Assembly: GCA_012656075.1 (NCBI GenBank)
Contig: JAAKBF010000056.1
Span: 372,001 to 436,000 of the forward strand
From: Phytophthora hibernalis
Lineage: Eukaryota > Oomycota > Peronosporomycetes > Peronosporales > Peronosporaceae
DNA length: 64,000 nucleotides
Direction: 5' to 3'
Shown: positions 1 through 9,870 of the stretch, piece by piece
How the letters are laid out: each line of letters starts with the position of its first letter
Position numbering within the stretch: the first letter of the stretch is position 1
Translations under genes and position numbers: made by a program
The notes under the pieces: generated by a model
Seen by the model: the letters and a program-made list of their open reading frames with translations, nothing else
What the model was told of the DNA's origin: nothing
Databases searched by the model: none

Positions 1-1005
1 GAAGTCGAATGCCAATTTGAAGACGACACGTCCCGGGTTTGAGTCCGCACGGATGCACCAGAGCCGTTCCAGAGTCCTGCGTCGCGTGGGTCCACCATTT
101 GGCTCGCGACGGACGCGCAGCCCACTCGGTTGTCGATTCGATGACCACCACGAAGCCTCCTCCAGGAAGCACGACGCGTTTCATCAGACAACATATTCGG
201 AGTTCGACGCTGCCCCCACATTGGAGCTGGAACGAGGCGCAACCTTGAGACGCCACAATATCGTCGGAATGTCTTGTCACTCGGACGCTGCGACCATCGG
301 GCATGACACCCAAGTCCATGACCTCTCTGAACACTCGAGACGTATGGTCAATGTCGAAAGGCAGCAGTCGATCGCGCCTGAATTCCACCATTGCAGACGC
401 TCCCTCGACACCCTTCCGACGCACGTGGACGTGGTCTATGTCTGTGTGAGCATCGAATGCATGAACTTCATGACAGAGCGCATCCAGCTCCGCTTGTCTC
501 CCATTCAGTCTGGTCTCAAGGACGTCGATCACGTCGGAGCTCAAGAGCTGGTGCTGTCCGATGTTCATCTCGGTTTGAAGAGCCCTCCCTATAACTGTGT
601 TGGTCAGCAGCTCTTTGCTCTGGTGGGTTCCTGCCACGAACACCACGGTCTGCAGGTCGTTGCAAGGTCGCACAAGGGACTGCAATTTCTCTTTGAGTTG
701 AGCGTTTTCGTATCTGGCCAATTCGCATCGTCGTTTCTCGACCTCCGCAGCGTCCTTCCACCGCCTTTGGCCCTCCGACAACCCACCGTGCATGATCGCA
801 TCGTGGGTTCTTCGCATCTGCAGGAACATTCTGTGGGTCTCCAGTGCCTGAGCCTCGACTCTCAGTCTCTGTAGCTCGTCTCTCCGGCGCTTCCACGACA
901 GGTTCGGCTTTTTCGCAGCTGGTTGCGATGTCACCTTCGCTCCTCTTTGTGCGGTGGACTGAGGGAAGCGTGTTGTAGTGTTGGCTCCAAGTCCGGCGTG
1001 TCCAT
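1..1005 (-). CDS. Family B coiled-coil/START-like protein, 3' end off window
   Basis: A long open frame on the minus strand runs off position 1 with no stop, so its C-terminus is missing here. From about 930 downward it reads a basic stretch (SWKRRRDELQRLRVEAQALE), a coiled coil, then the hallmark START-like block of this family: DRLLPFDIDH, then VRVTRHSDDI, a Cys/Gly-rich strand, LMKRVVLPGGG and ESTTEWAAHP. The other window members at 2.1, 21.2, 23.2 and 39.2 kb share this order. The likely start ATG at 1005 (MDTPDLEPTL...) is in a different frame from the rest, so there is a one-base lesion between about 925 and 955. Biochemical role is unknown; the family resembles proteins annotated in Phytophthora as M96 mating-specific-like. 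The long plus-strand frame over the same bases is its antisense shadow. Confidence 0.7.
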
Positions 1006-1019
1006 TGCAGAATCAAATC

Positions 1020-1483
1020 AAGAGTGCGCTCGCGTTTAACGTCGGAGCCATGTGTCGTCTCAAACCTGATACAACGGCGCCATCATCATGAGCAGCGTGC
1101 ATGCACAGCGGAATAAACTGCCCGAGGCCACCTATGCCATCATACGCTCATGAATCGTGGCGGACCACAATCAAGTTCCTGTGTAAAGCAACCTACCGCA
1201 AAGTAGGGTATCTTCCGAACTAATGTAGCAAGTTAGGTATAACGCAAGAATCAGCTGAAGAACGAAGACTCGCTCCATCGATTCTCCGGTCTCTCCAACT
1301 CTACTTCCAAACGCTACGCTACGACATTTGCTTCGGTACACGCCGCAGCTACCGGTAGTCTGGTGGTGCGTCATCTGAGACTTGAAACCTTGACTTCATC
1401 ATTTCAGGAATGGACGGAGACACGCACATGAAAGCAAAGAACCGTCGACAAACTTTGGGAGTGAGAAGTTTGCTGGCCATCCC
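1020..1483. other. Intergenic spacer, no gene seen
   Basis: No frame here resembles a known protein or the flanking family B members. It probably holds the promoter of the gene at 1-1005 and the decayed 3' end of the remnant that follows. Confidence 0.4.
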
Positions 1484-2000
1484 TTATTCACTCCTGCTTC
1501 TCCCACAGCTCTTGGTTTGCATGAGATCCACCATGGCCGGAGTGGTATTTCGTCGTTGCGTCTCTCGCAATGAAGCTTCCATCGTTCGAAACCTCGAGTC
1601 TTCCAACGTATCGAATTCGCTTAAATTTGCGAGCCGAAATTGATACGCTGCTCTCGACTCGATGCGCAGCGTCCTCTCAGCCACCATATTCATAGCCGTA
1701 AGTACAGCGTTTTGCTTACACATCGGTGAGTACAGATTGCACGACTCCCGAATATTTCACATATGAACCTTCAAGCTGCCGTTCTCTTCCTGGGAGACTG
1801 CTGCTCGCCCCTTCCAGCGTTTTCTAGCGTTCTTCGCTACACCAAAGCCTCCTACGACAGCACTTTTGGTTCTTTGGCCGAAGTTTCGTGTTTCATCTTC
1901 AAAAATGTCAAGCGCGTTTCAAGAGCTTCGCTTTCTTCACGAAGCGCTAGTAAGTCAGTTTTGATGAAACTAATTGAAGTATATTGCGTAAGATTCCCGT
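1484..2000 (-). pseudogene. Family B remnant
   Basis: Minus-strand pieces match the middle of family B. ALETRLTFLKMKHE near 1920 aligns with TLETRVAFLKSNQE of the 22-kb member. The stretch TLRIESRAAYQFRLANLSEF at 1640-1690 aligns with ALRIESRTGYQLRLASPSVF of the same gene, followed by a FRTMEASLRETQ segment. Stops and frame changes separate the pieces, and no START-like half is recognisable. It lies between two other family B copies on the same strand, so it is probably a decayed tandem duplicate. Confidence 0.6.
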
Positions 2001-2086
2001 GAGCTGGAGAAGAGGTCTAGTCTTTATCTTTATTTCGTCGTACTCTCCTTTGGCGTTGTTCAAACTTTCTGAAGCTTGCAGCTAAT

Positions 2087-3309
2087 TTACTTTTGTAAAC
2101 TTTCAGTACGAGAAGAGTCCAACAACGCATTGTCCAAAGCCTGGTGTCTCGAGCTCATCATTTCACGGAAGGACGGAATCACAACGTCACTTGCAGCACT
2201 TGAGAGTTGAGACCGAGTCTTGTGCTGGTGACAAAGCAAGTCAATTTCCTCAACGTCTGCCGTTCTCAGCTGTACCATCGTCTGCACTTGGCAAAGCGAT
2301 TGCGTCTCATGTGGACGAACCGCAGCACACCCTGAGTCGTGGGTCACGTAAGTCCACGGAGCTGACGAGGCCGGATACGCAAGCCATTCAGTGATCGATT
2401 CCACTATAACAGCAAAACCTCCACGGACGTCAACTCGCTTCATGAGACAGTAACCCCGAACGTTCATACTGCCTCCACACTTGAGCGAATGACTACAAAG
2501 GCCATCCGATGCTAATGTATCATCCGAGTTTCCAATTATCCGAGCACATCGCTCGTTTGGGAAAGCGCCCAACTGCATGATATCCCACGCAACAAGCGAC
2601 GTTTGTTCGGCACTAAAAGGTATCAGGCGTGTTCGCTTGAGCTCAATTACGTCGTCCAACTCCACAACGTCTCGCTGACAAACCTGAACTTGATCGATGT
2701 CGGTGTCAGTCGTTGAAATTTGAGTCTCCTGAACTACGGTGTCCCATTCGTGAACTCGGGCATTGATTCGATGCTCGAGGAAATTGAAAACGGCCGTGTT
2801 AACCAGCTGAAGGTGTTGTACTTCAAGATCCCAACTCGGAGTGACTCCGCAGCAATTGCTTCGTTCTCCGTGCGTCCAATATTCTTTGTGTGGGTTGTTT
2901 TCAGCGTCATTTTCAGAGATTCGCAGGTCGTGACACAGTTTCTTATCTTCGACTTCAGCTCAACGTTTTCGAGTTGAGTCTTTTGGCGACTCCGTCGCTC
3001 TCTCAATGCTGCAGTTTTCCACAGCTGTTGTCCCTTCGAAGCGCACTGATCGTATAATTTTGCGTGAATATCTTGCAGTTGTAGAAACTCCATCTGCGCT
3101 TCCATCACCTGCACCTCGACTCGCAGCCTCTCGATCTCCTCTTTGCGCCGATTCCACCTTGGCTTCTTGGTTGGCAGCACTTTTGCTTTTGATTTTCGCT
3201 TCTGCTCTTTCGACGTTGTTTTCGCAGGCTGGTGGTCAAGGTCGTGCATTTCGTCAAGAAATTCGTCAAGAACGCGCTGCTCTAAAGGTGAACTTGTTGT
3301 GTACTCCAT
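2087..3309 (-). pseudogene. Family B coiled-coil/START-like gene, one frameshift
   Basis: The N-terminal half (3309-2830) starts at an ATG and reads an acidic leader, a lysine-rich stretch, PRWNRRKEEIERLRVEVQ, and a coiled coil. The frame then shifts near 2825-2900. The second frame continues without stops through QHLQLVNTAVFNFLEH, LKRTRLIPFSAEQTS, the START-like middle, and the family's C-terminal signature DVVIPSFREMMSSRHQALDN before the stop at 2087. Only one lesion is visible, so it may be a recent pseudogene or a sequence error. The full length of about 400 aa matches the intact relative at 23.2 kb. No function is known. Confidence 0.7.
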
Positions 3310-4316
3310 GGCGACGAATGAAAACTGAAGGAAGCCTCGTCAGCATTTTGGGATAGCCTTTGCCTAACCCTGACATCAACGATGACGTGCAGGCTCAACT
3401 TGGGTTTAGAATCCACCACCCTATCATAGGGCCTATGTACAGATAAACCTGTCCTAAATGATACCTGACAAACCTGATACACTGTTATATTAATATCTGA
3501 TACGAAATCGATCCACCGGCTTGGTAGTTAGTAAAATGTATTGAGTAAATCTGATACCTATCGAACCTGATATCTGATAGCCAATTTGGCGGGATTTGAT
3601 ACTACCTAGCGGGGTTAAAGTAGTTCGTAATGGATGTCTGAGTAGTTTTCTCTTCTTGGTCGAGACAAATGTCCTTGGGCACTCGTAGCTGTAGCTTTCA
3701 AAGGTCTTTCAGCAGTTTTTCATCGAGTTCAGCAGCAAAATGAAGTACCGTAATATCAGATGGTAACGATTATTACCAAGTGGTGGTTGTAGCTTGGACT
3801 ATCGCTATCGTTTACTGCCAAATCTGATAGTATTGCTATACCTGATACGGCCGTTGTCCACGGATGCTAACAGGTGTGCCAGGTTAATCTGTTCAGGTAT
3901 TATTAAAATTGTACTACCAGTGGTAATGTCTCCCTGCCGCCAACCGATCTAACACCATATCGTCACGTCTCCGACCGTCAGTGCAACTCCGACCAGCATC
4001 CGACGCATCGCAAAATTTTATATCACACCAGATTGTGGAGGTTTCGTAAAAATACATCCTCTCAAATGATTGGCTCCTTGATAGGTGGTATACGTAATTA
4101 CGCCTCGTAAATGAGTGGCGCACGTGCAATTTTGCTGCGCCATTTTGCCCTGTGAGCTCAGTGCTCGATTGACCACCCGGCGCGGTGAATTGAGGGGGTG
4201 TACCGAGCATCGGTCACCTTAGAGGGTTTGTCGCGGCCACGAAGAACTGTGAATCACCGTTAATTCCTCGTCGAGCACTCCAGACGAGTACCCCTGCGAG
4301 GTTGTTGTCTAACCCC
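3310..4316. other. Spacer rich in CTGATA words
   Basis: No credible gene. From 3460 to 3860 the words CTGATA and CCTGATAC recur many times at irregular spacing. A 98-codon minus-strand frame at 3914-4210 has no recognisable motif and was not called. The right part presumably includes the 3' flank or terminal region of the Crypton that follows. Confidence 0.45.
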
Positions 4317-4380
4317 ACCGATGTAGCTCAATGGAAGAGCTCCCGAAAGGGAAGAAGGTGGTTCGATTCCGCCCATCGGT
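4317..4380 (+). ncRNA. tRNA-like sequence with a tetraloop in place of the anticodon loop
   Basis: A 64-nt tRNA-like fold. The 7-bp acceptor stem is ACCGATG (4317-4323) with CATCGGT (4374-4380). The D arm is GCTC/GAGC at 4326-4340. The T arm is GGTGG-TTCGATT-CCGCC at 4357-4373. Box A-like TAGCTCAATGG and a consensus box B GGTTCGATTCC are present, and a TTTT run follows at about 4384. The anticodon arm is only TCCC-GAAA-GGGA (4341-4352), a GNRA tetraloop hairpin, so no normal 7-nt anticodon loop exists. It lies about 90 bp beyond the 3' end of the Crypton gene, on the opposite strand. It is not a functional tRNA as read; it could be a tRNA-derived RNA, a tRNA pseudogene or a SINE head. Confidence 0.6.
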
Positions 4381-4467
4381 AAATTTTCTATGCTCGAATG
4401 ACTGCTGCAGACCTGACATCAATGGAAGCACCGACTACAAGGACGTGGGAAAGAAGATCGTGTTGCG

Positions 4468-6313
4468 TTACGGGAGCAGCTTGAGTGTGCCTTGGTGATG
4501 AATAGGTGCAGGGTCTACAACTCTATCGATGGCGAGACGCTGGCGATAGGCGTTGATGAGGTCGTTGAGGCTTCCCTCGCGATGCAGCTGCCGAAGTGCC
4601 TTGAGTACAGCGTTGGATCCCTTTGACGGTACGCCTCGCGCGCAAGGTACGCAGTGACTTTGCTTGATAAGTGGTATCGTCTTTGAACGGCGTCGGCGCT
4701 TCACCGGTACGATTTCATCTTCATCTCTTGGTCGCTTGGCTTGATCTACATGTGCTGATGATTTCGCTTCAGTGTTGGTATTTGCAGCTTCTAGGGATTT
4801 GACTCGAGCCTCGAGGCTACGGTTGACCTCGATTAACCTTTCAATCAAGGCAGTCTGATGTTCGAACGCAACTTTGGCCTTCGCGTTTCCTTCCATCAGG
4901 TCTTCTGCGGTGGTGTTGGCTTGAGCTTTTGACCTCGTGAGTTGCTGTGACCAAGCAAGCAGACTCGTCATCGTCAAACCAGAGGCTTCAACGCATCGCT
5001 GGATCGTCTTCATTGCAGGCGCCTGCGCGTTGGTCTTCATCAATGACGGGTAGTGGAGGAAGATAGTTGCTGTCAGCACATCTCTCACAGCAGCGCAGAC
5101 ATTGAAGGCCTTGTTACCCAGCGCATGACTCGAATTGAAGAGCTTGCGGCTAATTTCTCTAATATCCTCTTGTGTAGTCGAGTCGAAGACTTCCAGTGAC
5201 GGAAGAACACAGGCTTGCTTAGGCGCCATCCCGCTCAGCACCTTGGCTACTTGATGGTCTTCTTTCGGAGTATTGAAGACGTACGCGAAGGCTTTGTTGG
5301 TCGTGGTCAAGTTCCAGGCTCCGCGATCGAATATCCACTGCGCCGTCAGCTCTGAGCTCGCGTTCGCATGCTGCGCGCCGCCACGTCGAAATGAATGAGA
5401 GGTCAGCGGCTCTTCGACTCCAGCTGGACCAACAACACGATCGAGCAAGCGGTTGACAAGAGCGTGGACTCCGACTGTCGGTGTCGTGTGGACGGTCGTG
5501 CTTCTCTTCGACGTCTGAGAAGAATCTAGGGCGCCGCTGTCTTCAAGCAGATCCAGCAATGGAATCGAGTCGGTCAGCTCAACAGGGACGTCCGTCGACT
5601 GCACTGGCAAGTGATTGAGCAGCGCTGCGCACGGCGACTCCTGCATGATCAAGGCCAGAGCGAGCGCCAGCAGCGGGCAAGTCATGAAGTCTTCGTCGGG
5701 AAAGAGCGACAGTGTCTGCTCGTCTGACGTCTTCACGCGGATGAAGCGGATGAAGAACACGCCACCAGCACCGATGGTGAGCTGCTGCTTCCGCACGAAG
5801 GTCAGGTCCGAAGCGCGCCCAAAGAGATACCACAATAGGCATAGCAATGCTGAATCTTGGTAGTCTGACGCACAGCAGGCCGTTGAATACAGATAATTTG
5901 TCATCTTCTTGAGATCATCCTTCGTGCATGCAACCGCTTTCTTGACAAACCCACCACTCTCGCGTTTGATGCAGTGCTGTTCAAGGGTACGCCCCAAGCC
6001 TAGCAGCTGGCGGGCCACAGCTCCACCTTGAACAGGGTACTCGTCGAGGAGCCAGCACTTCGCTTGGCGGAAATATTGAGCGACGGAGTGGTGCGACAAG
6101 TGCATCCCCTTTGCTCCTGCATGGAATGCTAGGTACACACCGAACTTGTCCATTAGCGTCACTAGGATGCCACCCGCGCGGCTTGGGTCGACAACGATCA
6201 ACGCCTTGACATGCTCCATGCTCGTGCCCTCGGCGGAGAGGAAGCGATTGAACGCCTTTATGGCCGTCGCGCGCGCGCTTGGTGTTGGCGGGCTTCAAAT
6301 CGTTTAGGCTCAT
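4468..6313 (-). CDS. Crypton tyrosine recombinase (copy 1)
   Basis: A 583-aa frame (6219-4468) plus an N-terminal piece starting at ATG 6313 (MSLNDLKPANTKRAR) in another frame. A lesion in an alternating CG run near 6265 separates them. Catalytic residues of tyrosine recombinases are visible, numbered in the 583-aa frame: Arg135 in GRASDL, a candidate Lys163 in RVKTSDEQ, HSFRRGG giving His275 and Arg278, a Trp near 302, and the nucleophile Tyr313 in FAYVFN. An NLS-like KRRRRSK and a coiled coil follow, then a C-terminal module SNAVLKALRQLHREGSLNDL that copy 2 shares. Cryptons are DNA transposons that use only this enzyme and have no terminal inverted repeats. The stramenopile CryptonS group fits best. 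Apart from the CG-run lesion it looks intact. Confidence 0.8.
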
Positions 6314-6612
6314 TACTCTTGGTCGGAGAGGCGGCAAATATGCGAGTGATACGTAGCGCACCTCTCGCTTGTAGCACGATACACATATCTGGGCGTCAGC
6401 TCCGACCAGATATGTCGGAATCGCTCAGCTTCCGACTGCAACGTAAAATCGTATTTTTATTGGATAAAATAAAATCGTTGACGTGATTCGATTCGCCAAA
6501 AACCATAGAGATGGTTTTTATTGGCCAAAACCGAATTAAAGACCAATCTCATTGGCTAATATGTACCATACAAAGATGAAGTTTGGTCGGAGAGACATTG
6601 TTATTCATCCAT
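6314..6612 (-). promoter_or_regulatory. 5' module of Crypton copy 1
   Basis: Upstream of the recombinase start, the words GTGATACG, ATTGGCTAATAT, CCATACAAA, TGGTCGGA and ATTCATCCATA occur. They recur in the same order upstream of copy 2 (9440-9700) with substitutions. The shared order suggests a conserved element 5' region holding promoter and recombination end. Exact element ends cannot be placed because Cryptons leave little or no target duplication. Confidence 0.45.
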
Positions 6613-7174
6613 ACCATAAAATATCCGACCTAGGGGACCTAGCGGACCTATGTACGGTACACAGATTATCTCAGGATAAGCAACGTGCCAAAACTTTTAG
6701 CTGGTACTAGGGAGACCAAATATGATGTGAAAATTCAAAAGAGTCTGTTTCCGCCTAGTTTATAGGCAGCAGGAAATGGCCTGAAACGCCCTCTGGGCTG
6801 AGAAAATCGATCATTTTTATTTGTGTGCAATTTTGGCTCGAGAGCACATGGCTCTCGAGCCGGTGAATTCAACAATGAGACCCGATTTCCGCGATCGTTC
6901 GGATAGTTAGGCATCTGTCCGGATAACAAAAGGCTGGCGATTTCCAGTCATCACTATTATGCGCGCCTATTGGTTGCTTTTCTGCCAGTAAGAACTTGCC
7001 ACTTGGGCTTGGATAGACATGCAGCCAGCTAGTGGCTACCAGCCTCCCACTTTCTATCAAGCTGTCGCCGACGGCGGGCCCCGTCCTCACTCTCTCTTTT
7101 TCACCGCTACTGCGAAGACGTCCTCCACAGTCTGCAAGTCCAGCACAGAGACCACAGTGCCTCTGACCCCCCTC
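6613..7174. other. Spacer between the two Crypton units
   Basis: No supported gene. It contains a perfect 11-bp inverted repeat GGCTCGAGAGC (6835-6845) and GCTCTCGAGCC (6851-6861) with a 5-nt loop. Frames crossing 6869-7240 overlap the tRNA-like sequence and show no motif. Confidence 0.4.
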
Positions 7175-7244
7175 AACGATGTAGCTCAACTGGAAGAGCG
7201 CAGGGCTTCGGCCCTGAGGTGTCTGTTCAAATCGGGCCATCGTT
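7175..7244 (+). ncRNA. tRNA-like sequence with a UUCG hairpin in the anticodon arm
   Basis: A 70-nt tRNA-like fold parallel to the one at 4317. The acceptor is AACGATG (7175-7181) with CATCGTT (7238-7244). The D arm is GCTC/GAGC, and the T arm is GTCTG-TTCAAAT-CGGGC. Box A is TAGCTCAACTGG and box B is GTTCAAATC. The anticodon arm is CAGGGC-TTCG-GCCCTG (7201-7216), a perfect six-pair stem with a UUCG tetraloop. Reading a canonical arm gives a 6-nt loop, one short, so tRNA-Arg(UCG) is formally possible but defective. It lies about 150 bp beyond the 3' end of the second Crypton gene, on the opposite strand, exactly as in copy 1. No T-run terminator follows. Confidence 0.6.
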
Positions 7245-7397
7245 ATTTATCATGATGGGTTGGAGGCCACGACAAGGTCAAGCTTCAAGAAATCGCTTTG
7301 ATAGCCCGCTCTGCGATGGATTGCGTTTGTGTCGATGGTGCTATCTACGTGCTACGAAGGATAGGGTGTGTGCATATGTGGCTCGCTTGATCTGCTT

Positions 7398-9422
7398 ACT
7401 TGCTAACAACCTTGAGTACGTCTTGCGTGTAGCCACGGGACAGGTCTTGAATTGCCACTGTGTTTAGCAGCAGACGATGGCGCTGGATGGCGGAGTTGAG
7501 AGCACCAGCGCTATGCAGTCGCTGGAGATGCTTGAGAACGGCGCTGGAGCCACAGGAGGTGATGCTGTGCTCGGACTTCAGGTACGTCAGCACGGCCGCC
7601 TCAGCGCGATGACCAACCTCCAACACTCGATCACGGTAGTCTGCAGCGTCTTGGTTGAGCACGAAGCCGTCGGTGAGGAAGATCTTCATGAACGCAACGA
7701 GCAACTTCGCCTTGGACCGCTGCTATTTTGGCGCCCCCAGTTGCCAACGTGGCTCGTGCGCGTACCAGGTAAACCAAGTCGCGTACAGGTGCGTTACTGA
7801 TGCTCTGCGCTGTTTCTTCTTGGGTGTACTCACTTCCGATCTAGCTGGCTCCTTTTGTTCGTAGCTGGCGCAGGATCGCCGTTCAGCTTTGCCTCAAGCA
7901 TATCCATGCGAGCATCTTGTCGCTTGGAATTGTCGATAAGGTGTTTAATGACAGCGGCTTGGTGATCGATGATCTTCTGCTCATGGCTTGGACCTCTTGG
8001 TTTAATTTCGTGGTCGCTTGGTGGTGGAGCAGACTGAGACTTGTTTGTACAGGAAGCTGCCGATTCTACGAGGTGCGTCGACCATGCGAGGAGGTCTGCC
8101 AACGAACAGCCAGCGAGTACGACGCAAGATTCAAGGCGCTTCACTGCCGGACTGTCCGGACTCAAGGTCTTCAAAACGGGGTAATGACGGACGGCGCACG
8201 CAGTAAGGACGTCGAGGACCTTCTCGTTGACGTTGAAGCTCTCTGTCCCAAGCTGTGAGCACGTGGCGAACAGCGTACGCCGAAGCCTACCGATTGACTC
8301 AAGCGTCTCGGCGTCGAAGCTGGAGAAGCCTTGGAGCGGGACATCAGTCGTGGGTTTGTATCCTCTTAGTACCTTGGCAATCATGTGATCTTCTCTGCTG
8401 GTGTTGAAAATGTAGTTGAAGCCTTTGTTTGTCGTGCTCAGGTTCCACGATCCGCGGTCGAATATCCAGCGCGCTGTCATCTTCTCGCAGCCATTGGCAT
8501 GCTGAGCCCCGCCACGGCGGAAGGAATGCGACGTCAGCATGGCTGACGCACCAGCGGCTGGTGCAACGCGGTCAAGCACGCGATTGACATGCGCGTAAAT
8601 CGTCGGCGTCGTGTCAACACGAGGAGCAGCGGATGAAGTCGCAAGGCCGAGGGTGCGATGAGGAGCTCAACAAGCGGCACATCCGGAGACAGCGTGACAA
8701 GAGTTTGCTCGGCTTGGGCTGGGAGATTCTCGATGAACGCTGCGCACGGCGCGGCTTGGACGATCAGGGCGAGAGCGACGGCGAGCAGGGGGCATGTGCC
8801 AAAGTCAGCGTCGGGGAAGAGCGACAACCCTTGCTCTTCGGACGTCTTCACGCGGACCAGTCGGAGGAAGAATACGTCGGCGGCGTCGATGGAGAGGTTT
8901 CGTTTCCGGATCATGGACAAGTCTGACGCCCGGCCGAAAAGGTACCAGAGGAGACACAGGAGAGCAGCATCTTGGTAGTCACTTTCCAAACTCGCATTGC
9001 TATACAAATACACTATCATTTTTCAAGTCAGCCTTTGTGCATGGTGGAGCTTTTGATACGAAACCACCACCATTTCTTTTCAAGCAGAACTTATCAAGAG
9101 TCTTCCCCATTTTAAGCAGCCGCGATTCTAGCGACGCTCTGTGTTTAGGAAATTGCTCTAGGAGCCAAATCTTGGCTTGACGATAGTACTGCATTGCAGT
9201 GTTTCGTGCTAGCAGTTTGCCCTTCTTTCCTTCGCTAAATGCAAGATACATACCAAACGTATCCATGACACACACAAAACTTTTCCCGCTCTCGTCTGCC
9301 TCAATGCATTTCCTTATATACTCCTCCTCAACTTCCTCACCCTTCAGAAACTTGGAAAACGCTGCGATAGCAGTCGCCTTGGCACGTAGTGTATTACCGG
9401 GCTGTAGTTCCTCCAAACCCAT
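7398..9422 (-). pseudogene. Crypton tyrosine recombinase (copy 2), frameshifted
   Basis: Four minus-strand frames line up with copy 1 along its whole length. The start at 9422 reads MGLEELQPGNTLRAKATAIA. Next come DTFGMYLAFSEGKKGK, GRASDLSMIRKRN, RVKTSEEQGLSLF, TSHSFRRGGAQHAN, WIFDRGSWNLSTTN, the nucleophile motif FNYIFN, and finally SSAVLKHLQRLHSAGALNS. All catalytic residues are preserved but frames change near 9010, 8570 and 7700-7830. It is clearly diverged from copy 1, so this is a separate older family member and not a recent duplicate. Confidence 0.75.
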
Positions 9423-9870
9423 CGTCGTGGTCCGATAAAGAGAAATATGAAAGTGATACGTCCAACACTTGACAATCGTAACAGCGCACACATATTTTAC
9501 GTTTTTATCGGACTTGATACGTCCGATCGACTGGTTTAGACGACTCACCGAACCCTACCAGATCTGATTGGATGAAAGTAAGTTTTATCTATCATATCAT
9601 TGGCTGATATACATTTATGGGAGTTGATTGGCACAATCCCTCCCATACAAAAATTAAGTATGGTCCGATAAGTGATCATATTCATCCATAACTACATGTA
9701 GATACTTCAAGTAGTAGCATTTTTCAGTCGTCGACATTCCAGCAAATAATTTTGCTTGCTGTTTTATTATACCAAATCAAAATTTCCACGTACCGTGCAG
9801 GTTTTTCACAACTTTTGGCGGTAAAACATCGTAGTTCATTAATGGGCATATGTACATGACCATCCGCTCA
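9423..9870. other. 5' region of Crypton copy 2 and spacer
   Basis: It contains ATTGGCTGATAT, CCATACAAA, TATGGTCCGATAAG and ATTCATCCATA, the counterparts of the words upstream of copy 1. No coding signal is seen between 9700 and 9870. Confidence 0.4.

Noticed and set aside
17..874. 285-codon plus-strand open frame
   Set aside because: Antisense shadow of a minus-strand family B gene that shows all family motifs.
3914..4210. 98-codon minus-strand gene
   Set aside because: No motif, no relative in the window, low-complexity start, and it lies in element flank.
7175..7244. Functional tRNA-Arg(UCG)
   Set aside because: The anticodon arm has a 6-nt loop in a perfect UUCG hairpin; a normal tRNA needs seven. 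Called tRNA-like instead.
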